Assembly: GCA_017480485.1 (NCBI GenBank)
Contig: JAFVAN010000026.1
Span: 1-24,186 of the forward strand
DNA from: Ruminococcus sp.
Lineage (GTDB): Bacteria; Bacillota_A; Clostridia; Oscillospirales; Ruminococcaceae
Direction of reading: 5' to 3'
DNA length: 24,186 nucleotides
Shown here piece after piece: positions 7,676-16,035 of this stretch. How positions within the stretch are numbered: the stretch's first letter is position 1; every line of letters begins with the position of its first letter. Below the pieces are notes generated by a model. That model did no database searches, was not told where the DNA came from, and saw only the letters and a program-made list of their open reading frames with translations. The position numbers and the translations under genes are program-made.

Positions 7676-8404
7676 CTATTCCTCCATGATATTGCCTATG
7701 ACCGCAAGGGTCGTATTATCTATCGCTCCGCTGCAGCCCTTGACTGCCGCCATAAGGGTGTCGGCGGCTGCGGCGGGGTCGTTGTTTCCGATCATTATCT
7801 CTGCTATCCGTCCATCCCCGATGGACTTGTAGAGCCCGTCGGTGCAGAGCAGCAGCATATCGTTTTTCTCCAGCGTCAGGGGCTTCATGCTGACATCCGC
7901 GATGTCTATGCCCCCCATTCCGATGAAGCTTGCGAGCCTTCCGCCCTTGTGCTTCTCGGCCTCATAGGTCCGGCTGTCGATGATGCCTTTTTTAAGGCGC
8001 AGGTCCAGAACGTAGGAGTAATCGTGGTCGGTGGTCATCTGTTTTAAGCGGCCGCCCCGCAGGATGTAAAGCCTGCTGTCACCCACCGAGAGCCACCAGA
8101 GCTCGCGGCCCTTGACGCAGACTGTAACGGCGGTGGTGCCGCAGCCGCTGCCGAAGCTCTCGTAGACCTCTCGGTCTATTCGCTCGGCGGCCTCGGTGAT
8201 AAAGGCGGGAAAGCCGCCCCCGAAGCCCTGCTTATAAAGCTCCGTGAACCGCTCTGCGGCCAGACGGGACGAGGCACCGCCGTCCTTGCGGCTGCCTATG
8301 CCGTCACAGACGGCGCAGAAAAGGCCGTTCTCGCTCTCGCAGCAGGCGGCGTGGTCCTCCTGATAGCTCCGTGTTCCGATAAAGCTTCGTATCTCACAGC
8401 GCAT
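7676..8404 (-). CDS. PP2C-family Ser/Thr phosphatase
   Basis: 242 residues, the usual size of a stand-alone bacterial PP2C (PPM) domain. Metal-binding motifs are present: E16D17, D34G35 (CDGIGS), GTTAV, GDSRLY, the LLLCTDGL motif and a C-terminal DNTT. The start ATG has GGGAGTGA upstream. It removes phosphate from Ser/Thr using two Mn/Mg ions and probably opposes the kinase of the same operon. No membrane segment is seen, so it should be cytosolic. It is a divergent paralogue of the preceding gene's product, from which it is separated by 6 bases. It lacks the GGH that follows DG in many PP2C enzymes, so substrate choice may differ. Confidence 0.92.
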   Translation of the reverse strand: MRCEIRSFIGTRSYQEDHAACCESENGLFCAVCDGIGSRKDGGASSRLAAERFTELYKQGFGGGFPAFITEAAERIDREVYESFGSGCGTTAVTVCVKGRELWWLSVGDSRLYILRGGRLKQMTTDHDYSYVLDLRLKKGIIDSRTYEAEKHKGGRLASFIGMGGIDIADVSMKPLTLEKNDMLLLCTDGLYKSIGDGRIAEIMIGNNDPAAAADTLMAAVKGCSGAIDNTTLAVIGNIMEE

Positions 8405-8410
8405 AAGCCG

Positions 8411-9139
8411 TCACTCCCTGATCGTCACCGCAACAGCGGTGCAGTTATCCATGTCCTTGCCCTTGCCGTTTTTCAGGGCCTGCTTTCCCATGGCGGAGAG
8501 CCATTTGGCGGTCTTGCAGTTCTCCTTTAACAGGCGCTCCATCTCCTCCTCGGTGACGGGCTCCCAGAAGCCGTCGGAGCACAGCAGGAAGGCGTCTCCC
8601 GCCGCGACCTCAAAGTCCGTTCGCTCGCTCCTTACCTCGTCGGTGTCGTCCCCCAGAGCCCGCAGCAGCTTGTTGCGGTCGGGGTGAGAGCGTATCTCCT
8701 GCTCGGTTATCTCTCCGGTCATGAAAAGCACCTGTGGTATGCTGTGGTCTCTTGTCCGGGTCAGCACCCTGCCGCCACGAAAGCGGTAGAGCCTCGAATC
8801 CCCGATGTGCAGGGCTATGCCTCTGCTGCCGTCGATGCAGAGGACAACGGCTGTCGTCCGCATCTGGCGGAGTCTGGGGTCGGTGCGCTGGGCCGCCAGC
8901 AGAGCCGCCTGAGCCCTTTGCAGGGCATCGGCCGCGAACTCCTCTATGCTGCCGCAGGAGGTGAAGTAGCTCTTCAGGCTCTCGGTCACGAGCTTCGAGG
9001 CTTTGTCCCCCATGCCGTGCCCTCCAAGGCCGTCGCAGAGTATGAAGCAGTATCTGCTGCCCGCGCGGACAGCGTCGGCGCAGTCCTCATTTACGGGCCT
9101 GCCGCCCCTGTCGGTAAAAATACTGTGCTCTGCCTTCAT
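8411..9139 (-). CDS. PP2C-family Ser/Thr phosphatase (PrpC/Stp-like)
   Basis: 242 residues. It has the classic motif set: TDRGGRPVNEDC with E18D19, CDGLGGHGMGD (D36G37, GGH), RTTAV, HIGDSRLYR, LLCSDGFWE and DNCTAVAV. These fit the PrpC/Stp1 type of bacterial PP2C that pairs with membrane Ser/Thr kinases. It begins 3 bases after the stop of the WXG100 gene and has no clear ribosome binding site of its own, so translation is probably coupled to that gene. Having two phosphatases for one active kinase is unusual and may give separate control of two substrates. Confidence 0.93.
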   Translation of the reverse strand: MKAEHSIFTDRGGRPVNEDCADAVRAGSRYCFILCDGLGGHGMGDKASKLVTESLKSYFTSCGSIEEFAADALQRAQAALLAAQRTDPRLRQMRTTAVVLCIDGSRGIALHIGDSRLYRFRGGRVLTRTRDHSIPQVLFMTGEITEQEIRSHPDRNKLLRALGDDTDEVRSERTDFEVAAGDAFLLCSDGFWEPVTEEEMERLLKENCKTAKWLSAMGKQALKNGKGKDMDNCTAVAVTIRE

Positions 9140-9142
9140 GTT

Positions 9143-9460
9143 TTACTGCCCGGCTGTGGGGTCGCGGTTGAACTCTGCAAGGGATCTGTCGGCCTTTTGA
9201 AGCTGCTCCTGAATGTCGTCAAGAGTGTCGCACATCATCGAAAGGATATCAGATATCCCGCAGATGTTTTTTCTTATCACCCTTGCATCCTCCAAAAACA
9301 GGTCGGCGCCGGCGCCCTTCCAGTTGGTTTCCAAGTCCTTGATTATCTTGTCGTATTTGGTGGTGATCGCGGCATATCTTTCGATAAAGCTGCTCCTTAG
9401 TTTCCGGCAGTTGTCAAATACTCTGGTGTCTATTGAGATATATTCACCGTTGTCAGCCAT
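9143..9460 (-). CDS. WXG100 (ESAT-6-like) protein
   Basis: 105 residues, the family size, and all helical apart from a central turn with the WXG motif W47-K-G49 (NWKGAGAD). WXG100 proteins form helical-hairpin dimers that are secreted by, and regulate, type VII ATPases. The start ATG has AAGGAGG upstream. The C-terminus LAEFNRDPTAGQ closely matches the end of another small protein of the operon (15636-15965, LGEINRDPTKATS). Its place directly behind the EssC-type ATPase genes, apart from the other three small helical proteins, suggests a core or regulatory partner of the ATPase rather than cargo. Confidence 0.85.
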   Translation of the reverse strand: MADNGEYISIDTRVFDNCRKLRSSFIERYAAITTKYDKIIKDLETNWKGAGADLFLEDARVIRKNICGISDILSMMCDTLDDIQEQLQKADRSLAEFNRDPTAGQ

Positions 9461-9473
9461 TATCCACGCCTCC

Positions 9474-11027
9474 TTATACCTTGATGAATTTTATCTTCTT
9501 GAGCTCGTCGGATTCGATGTCGTAATAATAGCCGTCGCCGAGCTCGCAGCGGGCGTATTCGTTTTTGAGCTCTCTGGGGTCCATCTCGCCGAATACCGAG
9601 CGGCTGCCCCTGTCGGAGACGAACTCCGCGATGTTGTCCAGCAGAAAGGCAACAGAGATGCTGTTGTTCAGGGAGGACTCGGTGTCGCGGTCGTTGTTGC
9701 TTATCCTCCTCACGTCAGAGTAGATGAACCAGTAGCTCTTCTCCTCCGCCGCGGCGGTCATACGGGGAAACACGTTTTTCAGCAGCTGTGCGCCTGCGGA
9801 CTGGAAAAGCATCTTGTTTTGCAGTACAAAGACCGTGGGGGGATTTTTCTTCTCTTCAAAACTCTTGTTAATGACTCCCCTTTCCAGCTTTGCGGCGTAG
9901 CCGTAGCTGTCCAAGAAGGAATACATCTCATCCGTTGAGGTCAGGTAGACGCAGCCACTGCTGTTTTCGTTGTAGAGGTCCAAAAGCTGCTTCCTGCCGT
10001 CGTCAAAGAAAACTATCCTGTAGTCGGGGTGGTTCTTTCTTATGAACCGCACCAGCAGCGTCAGCAGGTTGGTCTTGCCAAAGTGCTTCTTGCCATAGAT
10101 GGCAATGGAGTGGGCCTCGTGCATATTCACGGTCACGGGGAAATGGTCGTAGTAATCCAGACCCACCACGGGGCAGTCGGCGCTGGTCTCGTCCTCAAAG
10201 CTGCCCGAAAGGTACTCAAAGAAATTGCTCTCCGTCAGGTCGCCGTCAAAGGCGGTCAGCTTTTCGGTGGGCACCCTGATGTCCCTCAGGGCCTCCTTGA
10301 ACATTGGCAGGTCGTTGTCCTCGTCCATGAAGGGCAGGAAGAACTGGAACTCCCGAGGCTTGCCGTTCAGCACTGTGACGCCTCTTCCGGGGCAGTGCAT
10401 GGGCTCGCTTATGCGCATCCCGAAGATATCCAGATATTTATCCGCCGAGCCCTCGAGGGCAAAGCGCCTTGTGAAATGGCCGATGAGCCTGTTCACGCCG
10501 CCGCTCAGGTCCGCGGCGGTGATGATGACCGAAAGGCCCTTTGAAAGGCCGTCGCGGCAGAACTTTGTAAGCAACTCGTGATATGGTCCGAAGCGGTCGT
10601 CTGCAAGGAAGGAATTGAGGTTGTCGATGACAAGTATCATCTGGGCGGGCTTAACGGGATCGCTGCCCTCCCAGACCTCGGAGAAGCGTCTGGAATTCAG
10701 TATCTTCGTGTTCTTCTCAAGCTTGCTCTCCACCGTTCTGAACACGCGCCTCACATTCTCCTCGTTAGAACTGTCGAAGCAGGCGGCCACGGTGTTCAGC
10801 TCTCTGTACCTGCCAAGGTTGTTGCCAAGGTCCAGAATAAAGATATCCCTCTCCCGGTCCTCGTAAAGGCTCTCGTGCAGGCGCACCAGCAGGGTCTTGA
10901 TAAAGCAGGTCTTGCCGCTGGAGTGTCCGCCGATGAGCATGATGTTTTCCTTTTCGGGGTCAACGGTCAGGACGGGCTGTGTCTGATCGTCAAGGTCGTC
11001 ATAGAGGCCTATTGCCAGCTCGCTCAT
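9474..11027 (-). CDS. Soluble tandem P-loop ATPase completing EssC (EccCb-like)
   Basis: 517 residues with two P-loop domains and no membrane segment. Domain 1 has Walker A GGHSSGKT (33-40) and a Walker B-like ILVIDN; domain 2 has GKKHFGKT (312-319). This matches ATPase domains D2 and D3 of type VII FtsK/SpoIIIE-like motors, which bind the C-terminal signal of substrates. The gene overlaps the upstream ATPase gene by ATGA and has a full-strength AAGGAGGTGA inside that gene's end, so the two should be made in step. The lengths add up to about 1556 residues, close to a one-piece EssC. The same split (membrane D1 in one protein, soluble D2-D3 in the next) is known in mycobacterial ESX-1 as EccCa1/EccCb1. 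Confidence 0.85.
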   Translation of the reverse strand: MSELAIGLYDDLDDQTQPVLTVDPEKENIMLIGGHSSGKTCFIKTLLVRLHESLYEDRERDIFILDLGNNLGRYRELNTVAACFDSSNEENVRRVFRTVESKLEKNTKILNSRRFSEVWEGSDPVKPAQMILVIDNLNSFLADDRFGPYHELLTKFCRDGLSKGLSVIITAADLSGGVNRLIGHFTRRFALEGSADKYLDIFGMRISEPMHCPGRGVTVLNGKPREFQFFLPFMDEDNDLPMFKEALRDIRVPTEKLTAFDGDLTESNFFEYLSGSFEDETSADCPVVGLDYYDHFPVTVNMHEAHSIAIYGKKHFGKTNLLTLLVRFIRKNHPDYRIVFFDDGRKQLLDLYNENSSGCVYLTSTDEMYSFLDSYGYAAKLERGVINKSFEEKKNPPTVFVLQNKMLFQSAGAQLLKNVFPRMTAAAEEKSYWFIYSDVRRISNNDRDTESSLNNSISVAFLLDNIAEFVSDRGSRSVFGEMDPRELKNEYARCELGDGYYYDIESDELKKIKFIKV

Positions 11028-14000
11028 TCCGTCACCTCCTTCATAAGCTCAAACCTTCCGTCCCGCTCCTCATAGATGCTGCCGTTTTCGTAGACCATCC
11101 TGCCGGGCAGGGGCTTTTCAAAAATGATATGCACCTTGGGGTAGCTGGACTTGTTCCTGTTGTAGTATGTTTTGATGGCGCCCACCACGGCGTTGAGCTG
11201 GGTCTCAAGCTTGCCCTGAGCCTCAAGCTCCTTCTTGCGGCGGATGGCGTCGGTGTTGTCCTTCTCGGAGCTGTAGAACTTTGTATAGCCTCCGGTCTTC
11301 GAGGCCTCGATCATCTCTGTTGGCAGCTCAAAATTCTCCTCTGCCACAGCGCCTGCGTAGCCGGACTGGAAGTACTCAAACTTGGAGCCCGTTCCCACCA
11401 GCAGATAGGCTCTGCCGTGGCCCGGCATAGAGGGGCTGGCGGCAAGGTCGTTGCCAAGCATCTCCTTGGAGGCCTGTCTTGTGGCCACCTTCAGGCAGAG
11501 GCGGGACTTGGAGTTTACCCTGATGTCGTCTGTGATGGCGCCCTCGATGTTCTGAGAGATCAGTATGATATGGAAGCCAAGGCTTCGGCCGACGCGGGCG
11601 ATGGTGGTTATCTCACCGATGAAGTCAACGTTGTTGCTCTCGGTAGAGAAGCGCTTGAGCTCGGTGAACTCGTCCACCACCAGCACAAGGTGGGCCAGAG
11701 GGTCGTTCTTGGCCTGATCGCGTATCTGCTGCTCCTCCTGCTCGGTAAGGGGCTCCTTGTCCTCGCCCCTGAGGCGATTGTTTATCTTCTTGATGTGTGA
11801 GTCGATGCTCCTGCAGGCCGAGATGTACTGGTCGATGCTGTCAACGTGCATGGAGTTGAAGAGTATCTTTCTTCTCTTTATCTCCGAGCGCAGGGCGTCA
11901 AGGAAGCGTCCAAGCATATATTCGGCGCCTGTGCCGTTCTCGTCGCCGTCAACGTCGGTGACAGAGCCAACAACATGGGGAAGGGTGCCGATGCGCTTGA
12001 TAAAGCCGCCGCCCTTCATGTCCACCAGCATAAGATTTACCTCGTCGGGACGGAAGTAGAGGCAGAGGCCCAGCAGGTAGGTGATTATGGTCTCGGACTT
12101 ACCTGAGCCTGTGGTGCCTGCCACAAGCATATGGGGACCGTCAAAGTTCTCGTGCAGGTCAAGGGAGGTGATGCCGCTCTCGGTCTTGCCGATGGGCACC
12201 GAAAGAGACTCGATGACGTTCTTCCTGTTGTCACCGTCCCAGAAGGCGGAAACGTTGATGCTGTTCTTTGTGAAGCCGTAGAGCTCAAAGAGGCTCACGG
12301 CCGAGGGCACCTTTCCGTTCTGGGAAATCTTTGAGTAGCACAGGGAGGAGAGTATCTTTGAAGTGTTATAGAGCTTGGCCTGCCACTCGGGGGTCATGTT
12401 GAAGCTGAACTCCCGCCGCAGGCGCTCGTCCTCGTGGGGCACGATATCGGCGGTGTGGTCGCCCGTAAAGGTTATCACATGATCGCAGTAGGCGGGCAGA
12501 TGCTCCTTGTAATTCTTCGGGAAGATGAAGCTTATACCAAGGGTGTTGACATAGGGCTTGCCGTCCTCGGGGGTCCTGGGAAGGAACTGGGCGAAGGCGT
12601 GCTCCTTGATGTCATACTCGTGATAGACGATGAAAACGATATGTGGGAAGCGCACGCTGGGACCCTCGGCGGCAGCTGCGGCCTCGGCCCGCTCGTTCAT
12701 GATGTTCAGCATGGAGCTAAAGACCATGTTGGCGTTCTGGGCGTCGAAGACGAACTGGGATCGGTCGGCAAACAGGTCCCTGAAATGGGGCAGGAACTTG
12801 AAGTTTGCCACGGCGCTCTCTATCCTGTCGCGGTCGCTGGTGGGCTCAAAGAGCACAATAAATTGCAGGTCGTCGGGGGACTGGTAGAAGCAGAGGTCAA
12901 AGACCATCCGCTGTATCAGCCGCTCCGAAAAGATGCTGTTCTGCGCCACGATACCCAAGGCACCGCTGTTCTTGAAGGAAAACAGCATAGGCGCCAGCTT
13001 CATATATTTATAGTTCTCCGAGATATAGTGAGGGAGGTTGGCAAGGTAATAGGTCTCGTCCTCGCTCTCCTCGTATTCCGGGTCCTCGGACATGAGCACG
13101 CTCACCTTGTCGAACTTCATCTTGAAGGAGGTGGATGAGAACACCTGCTGCTGCTTTGAGCCCTCGATGTTAAAGCAGTTGTTCACCATATCGGAGATGC
13201 CGAGCCTTACGGTGAGGAAATCCAGATCCTCCTGACAGCGGCTGAAAATGTTGCCGCTGACGCCGTAGACGCTCTTGTAGGGGTCCTTGTCATCGAAGAG
13301 CTCGTTGACGTCGGGATAAAGCTCCGAAAGCTTCTCGGCGTCCTGCTGCTGTCTTTCAAGAATCCCTGCGATCAGCTTGTTTATGTACTTTTCGTAGTTG
13401 CCGCGCCAGGCTGCCAGAGACTTCTTGTACTTGCTCTTTGCCCGGAAGAAATTGATGATGGACATTATAAGCGTCACAAGGCTCATCAGGGCGCTGAGCA
13501 GCACGGCCATCATGTTCCTGCCGCCCGTCAGGGTCCTAATAACGATGGTCACCGCCACCATTATCAGCGTCGGCAGTATCATGAAGAACAGGTTCTGGTC
13601 GGGCTTCTGTGGCGGGTCGGAGGGGGGGATGATTGAAACTGGAGTGTCGTCGAAGCGATAGAGCTGGCGGGTGCTGATGTTGTAATCGGGGAAGCTTATG
13701 CCGTCCTCCTTCTGCTCCGCGGGGTTGAAGGCGGGGATGATATCCTTTGTGTTTATCTCGAAGGAGCGGTAGCCCCGGGCGGGGTCAAAGACCAGCCTTG
13801 TGGATGAGATGAAGCCTATATCCACCAGTGTCCTTGACATATCCTCCTCTGTTATCGGGAAGCGGCCCCTGTCGCTTTTGTCGCTGCTTATAGAATCATT
13901 ATAGGCTGTAAGGGTAATATTCCCGTACAGCCCGGACTCGTCCCTGTAGGAGACGCTGCTTTCATATATTTTTCTGCAGGCAGAATAAAATTCGTCCTCG

Positions 14001-14143
14001 CCCTTTTTGGCGAGGCCGTACTTTATGCCGTCAAGAAGCTGTCTGAGAGTAAGATCCCTGAGCACCATCAGCTCAAAAACAAGGCTCTTGCCCGTGTTTG
14101 GGTCCACGAACTGAACACCGATCAGCAGCTTATTATTCTCCAT
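11024..14143 (-). CDS. essC: EssC-type membrane FtsK/SpoIIIE ATPase of type VII secretion
   Basis: 1039 residues. N-terminal about 1-115 (LIGVQFVDPNTGKSLVFEL..DLTLRQLLD) looks like a YukD/EsaB-type ubiquitin-like fold rather than the FHA pair of typical EssC. Two membrane helices lie about 184-234. A degenerate ATPase-like region follows at about 380-570, and then the FtsK/SpoIIIE D1 domain with Walker A GTTGSGKS (676-683) and Walker B LVLVVDEF near 822. D1 is the motor that drives export of WXG100 proteins. D2 and D3 are missing here and are encoded by the next, overlapping gene. The start ATG has GGGTGAT upstream. No EsaA or EssA gene is visible nearby. Confidence 0.9.
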   Translation of the reverse strand: MENNKLLIGVQFVDPNTGKSLVFELMVLRDLTLRQLLDGIKYGLAKKGEDEFYSACRKIYESSVSYRDESGLYGNITLTAYNDSISSDKSDRGRFPITEEDMSRTLVDIGFISSTRLVFDPARGYRSFEINTKDIIPAFNPAEQKEDGISFPDYNISTRQLYRFDDTPVSIIPPSDPPQKPDQNLFFMILPTLIMVAVTIVIRTLTGGRNMMAVLLSALMSLVTLIMSIINFFRAKSKYKKSLAAWRGNYEKYINKLIAGILERQQQDAEKLSELYPDVNELFDDKDPYKSVYGVSGNIFSRCQEDLDFLTVRLGISDMVNNCFNIEGSKQQQVFSSTSFKMKFDKVSVLMSEDPEYEESEDETYYLANLPHYISENYKYMKLAPMLFSFKNSGALGIVAQNSIFSERLIQRMVFDLCFYQSPDDLQFIVLFEPTSDRDRIESAVANFKFLPHFRDLFADRSQFVFDAQNANMVFSSMLNIMNERAEAAAAAEGPSVRFPHIVFIVYHEYDIKEHAFAQFLPRTPEDGKPYVNTLGISFIFPKNYKEHLPAYCDHVITFTGDHTADIVPHEDERLRREFSFNMTPEWQAKLYNTSKILSSLCYSKISQNGKVPSAVSLFELYGFTKNSINVSAFWDGDNRKNVIESLSVPIGKTESGITSLDLHENFDGPHMLVAGTTGSGKSETIITYLLGLCLYFRPDEVNLMLVDMKGGGFIKRIGTLPHVVGSVTDVDGDENGTGAEYMLGRFLDALRSEIKRRKILFNSMHVDSIDQYISACRSIDSHIKKINNRLRGEDKEPLTEQEEQQIRDQAKNDPLAHLVLVVDEFTELKRFSTESNNVDFIGEITTIARVGRSLGFHIILISQNIEGAITDDIRVNSKSRLCLKVATRQASKEMLGNDLAASPSMPGHGRAYLLVGTGSKFEYFQSGYAGAVAEENFELPTEMIEASKTGGYTKFYSSEKDNTDAIRRKKELEAQGKLETQLNAVVGAIKTYYNRNKSSYPKVHIIFEKPLPGRMVYENGSIYEERDGRFELMKEVTE

Positions 14144-14159
14144 ATCATCACCCTTTTCA

Positions 14160-14281
14160 GATGTAAGAAATCAGATGTAAATAATTAGAAGCAGAGGGCA
14201 GATACCAGATAAGATGTCAGCTAACAGACGGGCGCGGCGGCCGTGTCTTGCCTCTGACATCTTATCTCCTGCTTCTTAATG
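14160..14281. repeat. Intergenic inverted-repeat element 3
   Basis: Perfect 14-base inverted arms, AGATAAGATGTCAG (14207-14220) and its complement (14254-14267), with outer arms AGAAGCAG (14187-14194) and CTGCTTCT (14269-14276). A 12-base insertion interrupts the left side. CAGATGTAA is repeated directly at the left end, and AGAAATCAGATGT (14166-14178) is shared with element 1. The core is GC-rich (GGGCGCGGCGGCCG). It lies between the stop codon of the unknown Ala/Pro-rich gene and the start of the membrane ATPase gene. Confidence 0.6.
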
Positions 14282-14282
14282 G

Positions 14283-15257
14283 TCAGAGCTCTGCCCTGAC
14301 AAGCTCAAGTATCTCGCTGATGTCCGCCGAGATATCGGGGGCATCGGGGATATCGGGATAATCGGGATGTTTTGGAACATCCACCCTTTCCTCAATGGGG
14401 GCGGCGGTCTCGAAGCTTACAGGCACGGCGGGAACGTAGTCCACCGACACCGTTACCTTACCGACCTTTGGCAGCGCGAAGACGGAAGCATCAGGCGCTG
14501 CCGCCTTGATGCCCTCTATCGCGGGGGCCGTTACCTTCGGGGCCTCGGGCAAAGTAAGGGTCGGCAGCTCGGGGGCTGCGGCCACTTCTATCTCTGCCGG
14601 TGTCACCTCCGCCTCGGGGAGCCGGAAGGCAAGGCCGGCCTTCGCATCTGTTGGCGGGAGGGGTATATCTGCGGTGACTGCCGCAGACTCAGCTATGCCG
14701 AGGTCAAAGCTCTCTGCCGTCTCGGGTATATCCAAGCTCGGCGCCTCGATATGGATATCCGCCTCGAGGGAGACCTCCATGGGGCCCATATCCTCGGGCA
14801 GGGGCGAAAGCGAAAGCTCCGCCGGAGGGATGTCCGCTGCGGCGGCGTTTTGCAGAGCCTCTGCCGAAAAGCTCCCGACATCTGCCACGGTGGGCAGCGA
14901 GGCCGCTGCGCTCTCCCGCAGGGCGGTGTCAGCGGCAAGCTCGGGGGCTGCAAAGCCGTGAGTCTCCGCTATCTCTGAAAGGCCCTCTACCTTTACCGAT
15001 ATCTCGGGCTCCTCAAAAGCCGGGGGTACTATCTGTTCCGAGGGCGCCTCGAAGCTCACCTCCTGAGGCTCAAGCTCAGGGGCGGTGTATTCCAGCTTTG
15101 GCTCGGCGACCTCCATTTCCATGTACTTCCGTACGCGCTCCTTGCCCGCCTTGTTCTCTTCAACAACAGCGAGCAGGACCGAGGTCATCTCATATTCAAA
15201 CAGAGCCTTGGCCTTTTCGATATTTGCTTCATAAAGCTCGTCTCTCTCGTTTTCCAT
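14283..15257 (-). CDS. Ala/Pro/Glu-rich protein of unknown function
   Basis: 324 residues from ATG 15257, chosen because GAGGTGAG lies 6 bases upstream; a GTG at 15263 directly abuts that ribosome binding site. I do not recognise the family. The first 50 residues look helical (NERDELYEANIEKAKALFEYEM). The rest is low-complexity, acidic, rich in Ala, Pro, Glu and Val, with repeated short APELxxP and LPEAxxxxP patterns. It ends with a short helical tail (ISEILELVRAEL). There are no cysteines, no membrane helix and no signal peptide. It sits between the three small helical proteins and the membrane ATPase. A disordered tether, scaffold or phospho-acceptor with binding helices at both ends is conceivable, but this is inference. 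Confidence 0.7.
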   Translation of the reverse strand: MENERDELYEANIEKAKALFEYEMTSVLLAVVEENKAGKERVRKYMEMEVAEPKLEYTAPELEPQEVSFEAPSEQIVPPAFEEPEISVKVEGLSEIAETHGFAAPELAADTALRESAAASLPTVADVGSFSAEALQNAAAADIPPAELSLSPLPEDMGPMEVSLEADIHIEAPSLDIPETAESFDLGIAESAAVTADIPLPPTDAKAGLAFRLPEAEVTPAEIEVAAAPELPTLTLPEAPKVTAPAIEGIKAAAPDASVFALPKVGKVTVSVDYVPAVPVSFETAAPIEERVDVPKHPDYPDIPDAPDISADISEILELVRAEL

Positions 15258-15293
15258 AAGCACCTCACCTCGCTATGCGTTGCTTCTCCCCTG

Positions 15294-15599
15294 CTATGTC
15301 AGGCTCTCGGGGATGTTATCTGCAATCGCCTGATCGGCCTTTTCCATCTGCTCGGCGTCGGCGTTGAGCAGCGCCGCCATCGCAGAAACGATAGAGGGTA
15401 CTGTGGAATCCATATAATCATTTACAGGTCCCGCGATAAAGGCGGTCATCTTGTCCTTGCTGGCGCCCTCCCAGCCCGAAACGGCCTCGGCAAAATCCTT
15501 CTGGAAGGTGGCGGCGGCGGTCTTGTATCTGGCTGCGATGTCCTCGATCTTCGCGGCGGCAGCTCTCATCTCAGTAAATCTGTAAACTATATCAGCCAT
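15294..15599 (-). CDS. WXG100 (ESAT-6-like) protein
   Basis: 101 residues, the best family match in the window: helix, W43-E-G45 turn (SGWEGASKD), helix, and the C-terminal EKADQAIADN pattern typical of WXG100 proteins. ATG start with AAAGGAG 8 bases upstream. It is expected to be secreted by the EssC-type ATPase as a dimer, with itself or with a neighbouring small protein. It comes third in a run of three small helical genes (16377 down to 15294), which suggests alternative partners. Confidence 0.92.
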   Translation of the reverse strand: MADIVYRFTEMRAAAAKIEDIAARYKTAAATFQKDFAEAVSGWEGASKDKMTAFIAGPVNDYMDSTVPSIVSAMAALLNADAEQMEKADQAIADNIPESLT

Positions 15600-15635
15600 A
15601 GCTTTTTACTCCTTTTCAGTAGATTTTCACGCGGC

Positions 15636-15965
15636 TCACGAGGTCGCCTTGGTGGGGTCTCTGTTGATCTCGCCCAGCTGAGGATCCACGGTGTCCAGCA
15701 GCTGTGTCTTGATGCTCTCGAGCATATTGTTGATGCCCGCTGTCAGGGACTGCTCGGGGGCGATGAGGTTGTCAACTATCGCGGGGGTAGCCTTGGTCTT
15801 GAAGAACTCGTTGAAGCCTGTAGAGGCGTCGCCCATAAAGTTATCGGCGGTGAGCTCTGCCAGAAGAGCGCTGAGCTCGTCGTACAGCCCCTGAACGGTG
15901 TTCTGGTAGGTCGTAACGCTGGCCTTAGCATTAACGATTATCGCGCTGGTAAGTATTGATGCCAT
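15636..15965 (-). CDS. WXG100-like small helical protein with variant turn (FMG)
   Basis: 109 residues, helical hairpin of WXG100 size. The turn reads DNFMGDAS, so Phe43 replaces the usual Trp and Gly45 is kept. The C-terminus LGEINRDPTKATS shares INRDPT/FNRDPT with the WXG100 protein encoded at 9143-9460. ATG start with AAAGGAG upstream. Its neighbours suggest it is a partner or substrate of the ATPase, perhaps pairing with the canonical WEG protein 36 bases downstream. The family assignment rests on size, helix pattern and position as well as the motif. Confidence 0.75.
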   Translation of the reverse strand: MASILTSAIIVNAKASVTTYQNTVQGLYDELSALLAELTADNFMGDASTGFNEFFKTKATPAIVDNLIAPEQSLTAGINNMLESIKTQLLDTVDPQLGEINRDPTKATS

Positions 15966-16035
15966 GATTGGATACTCCTTTCAAATAATGGTTTACTTGT
16001 TTATTCCTGCCCGCCGCTGCGAGCCGAGCTACGGT

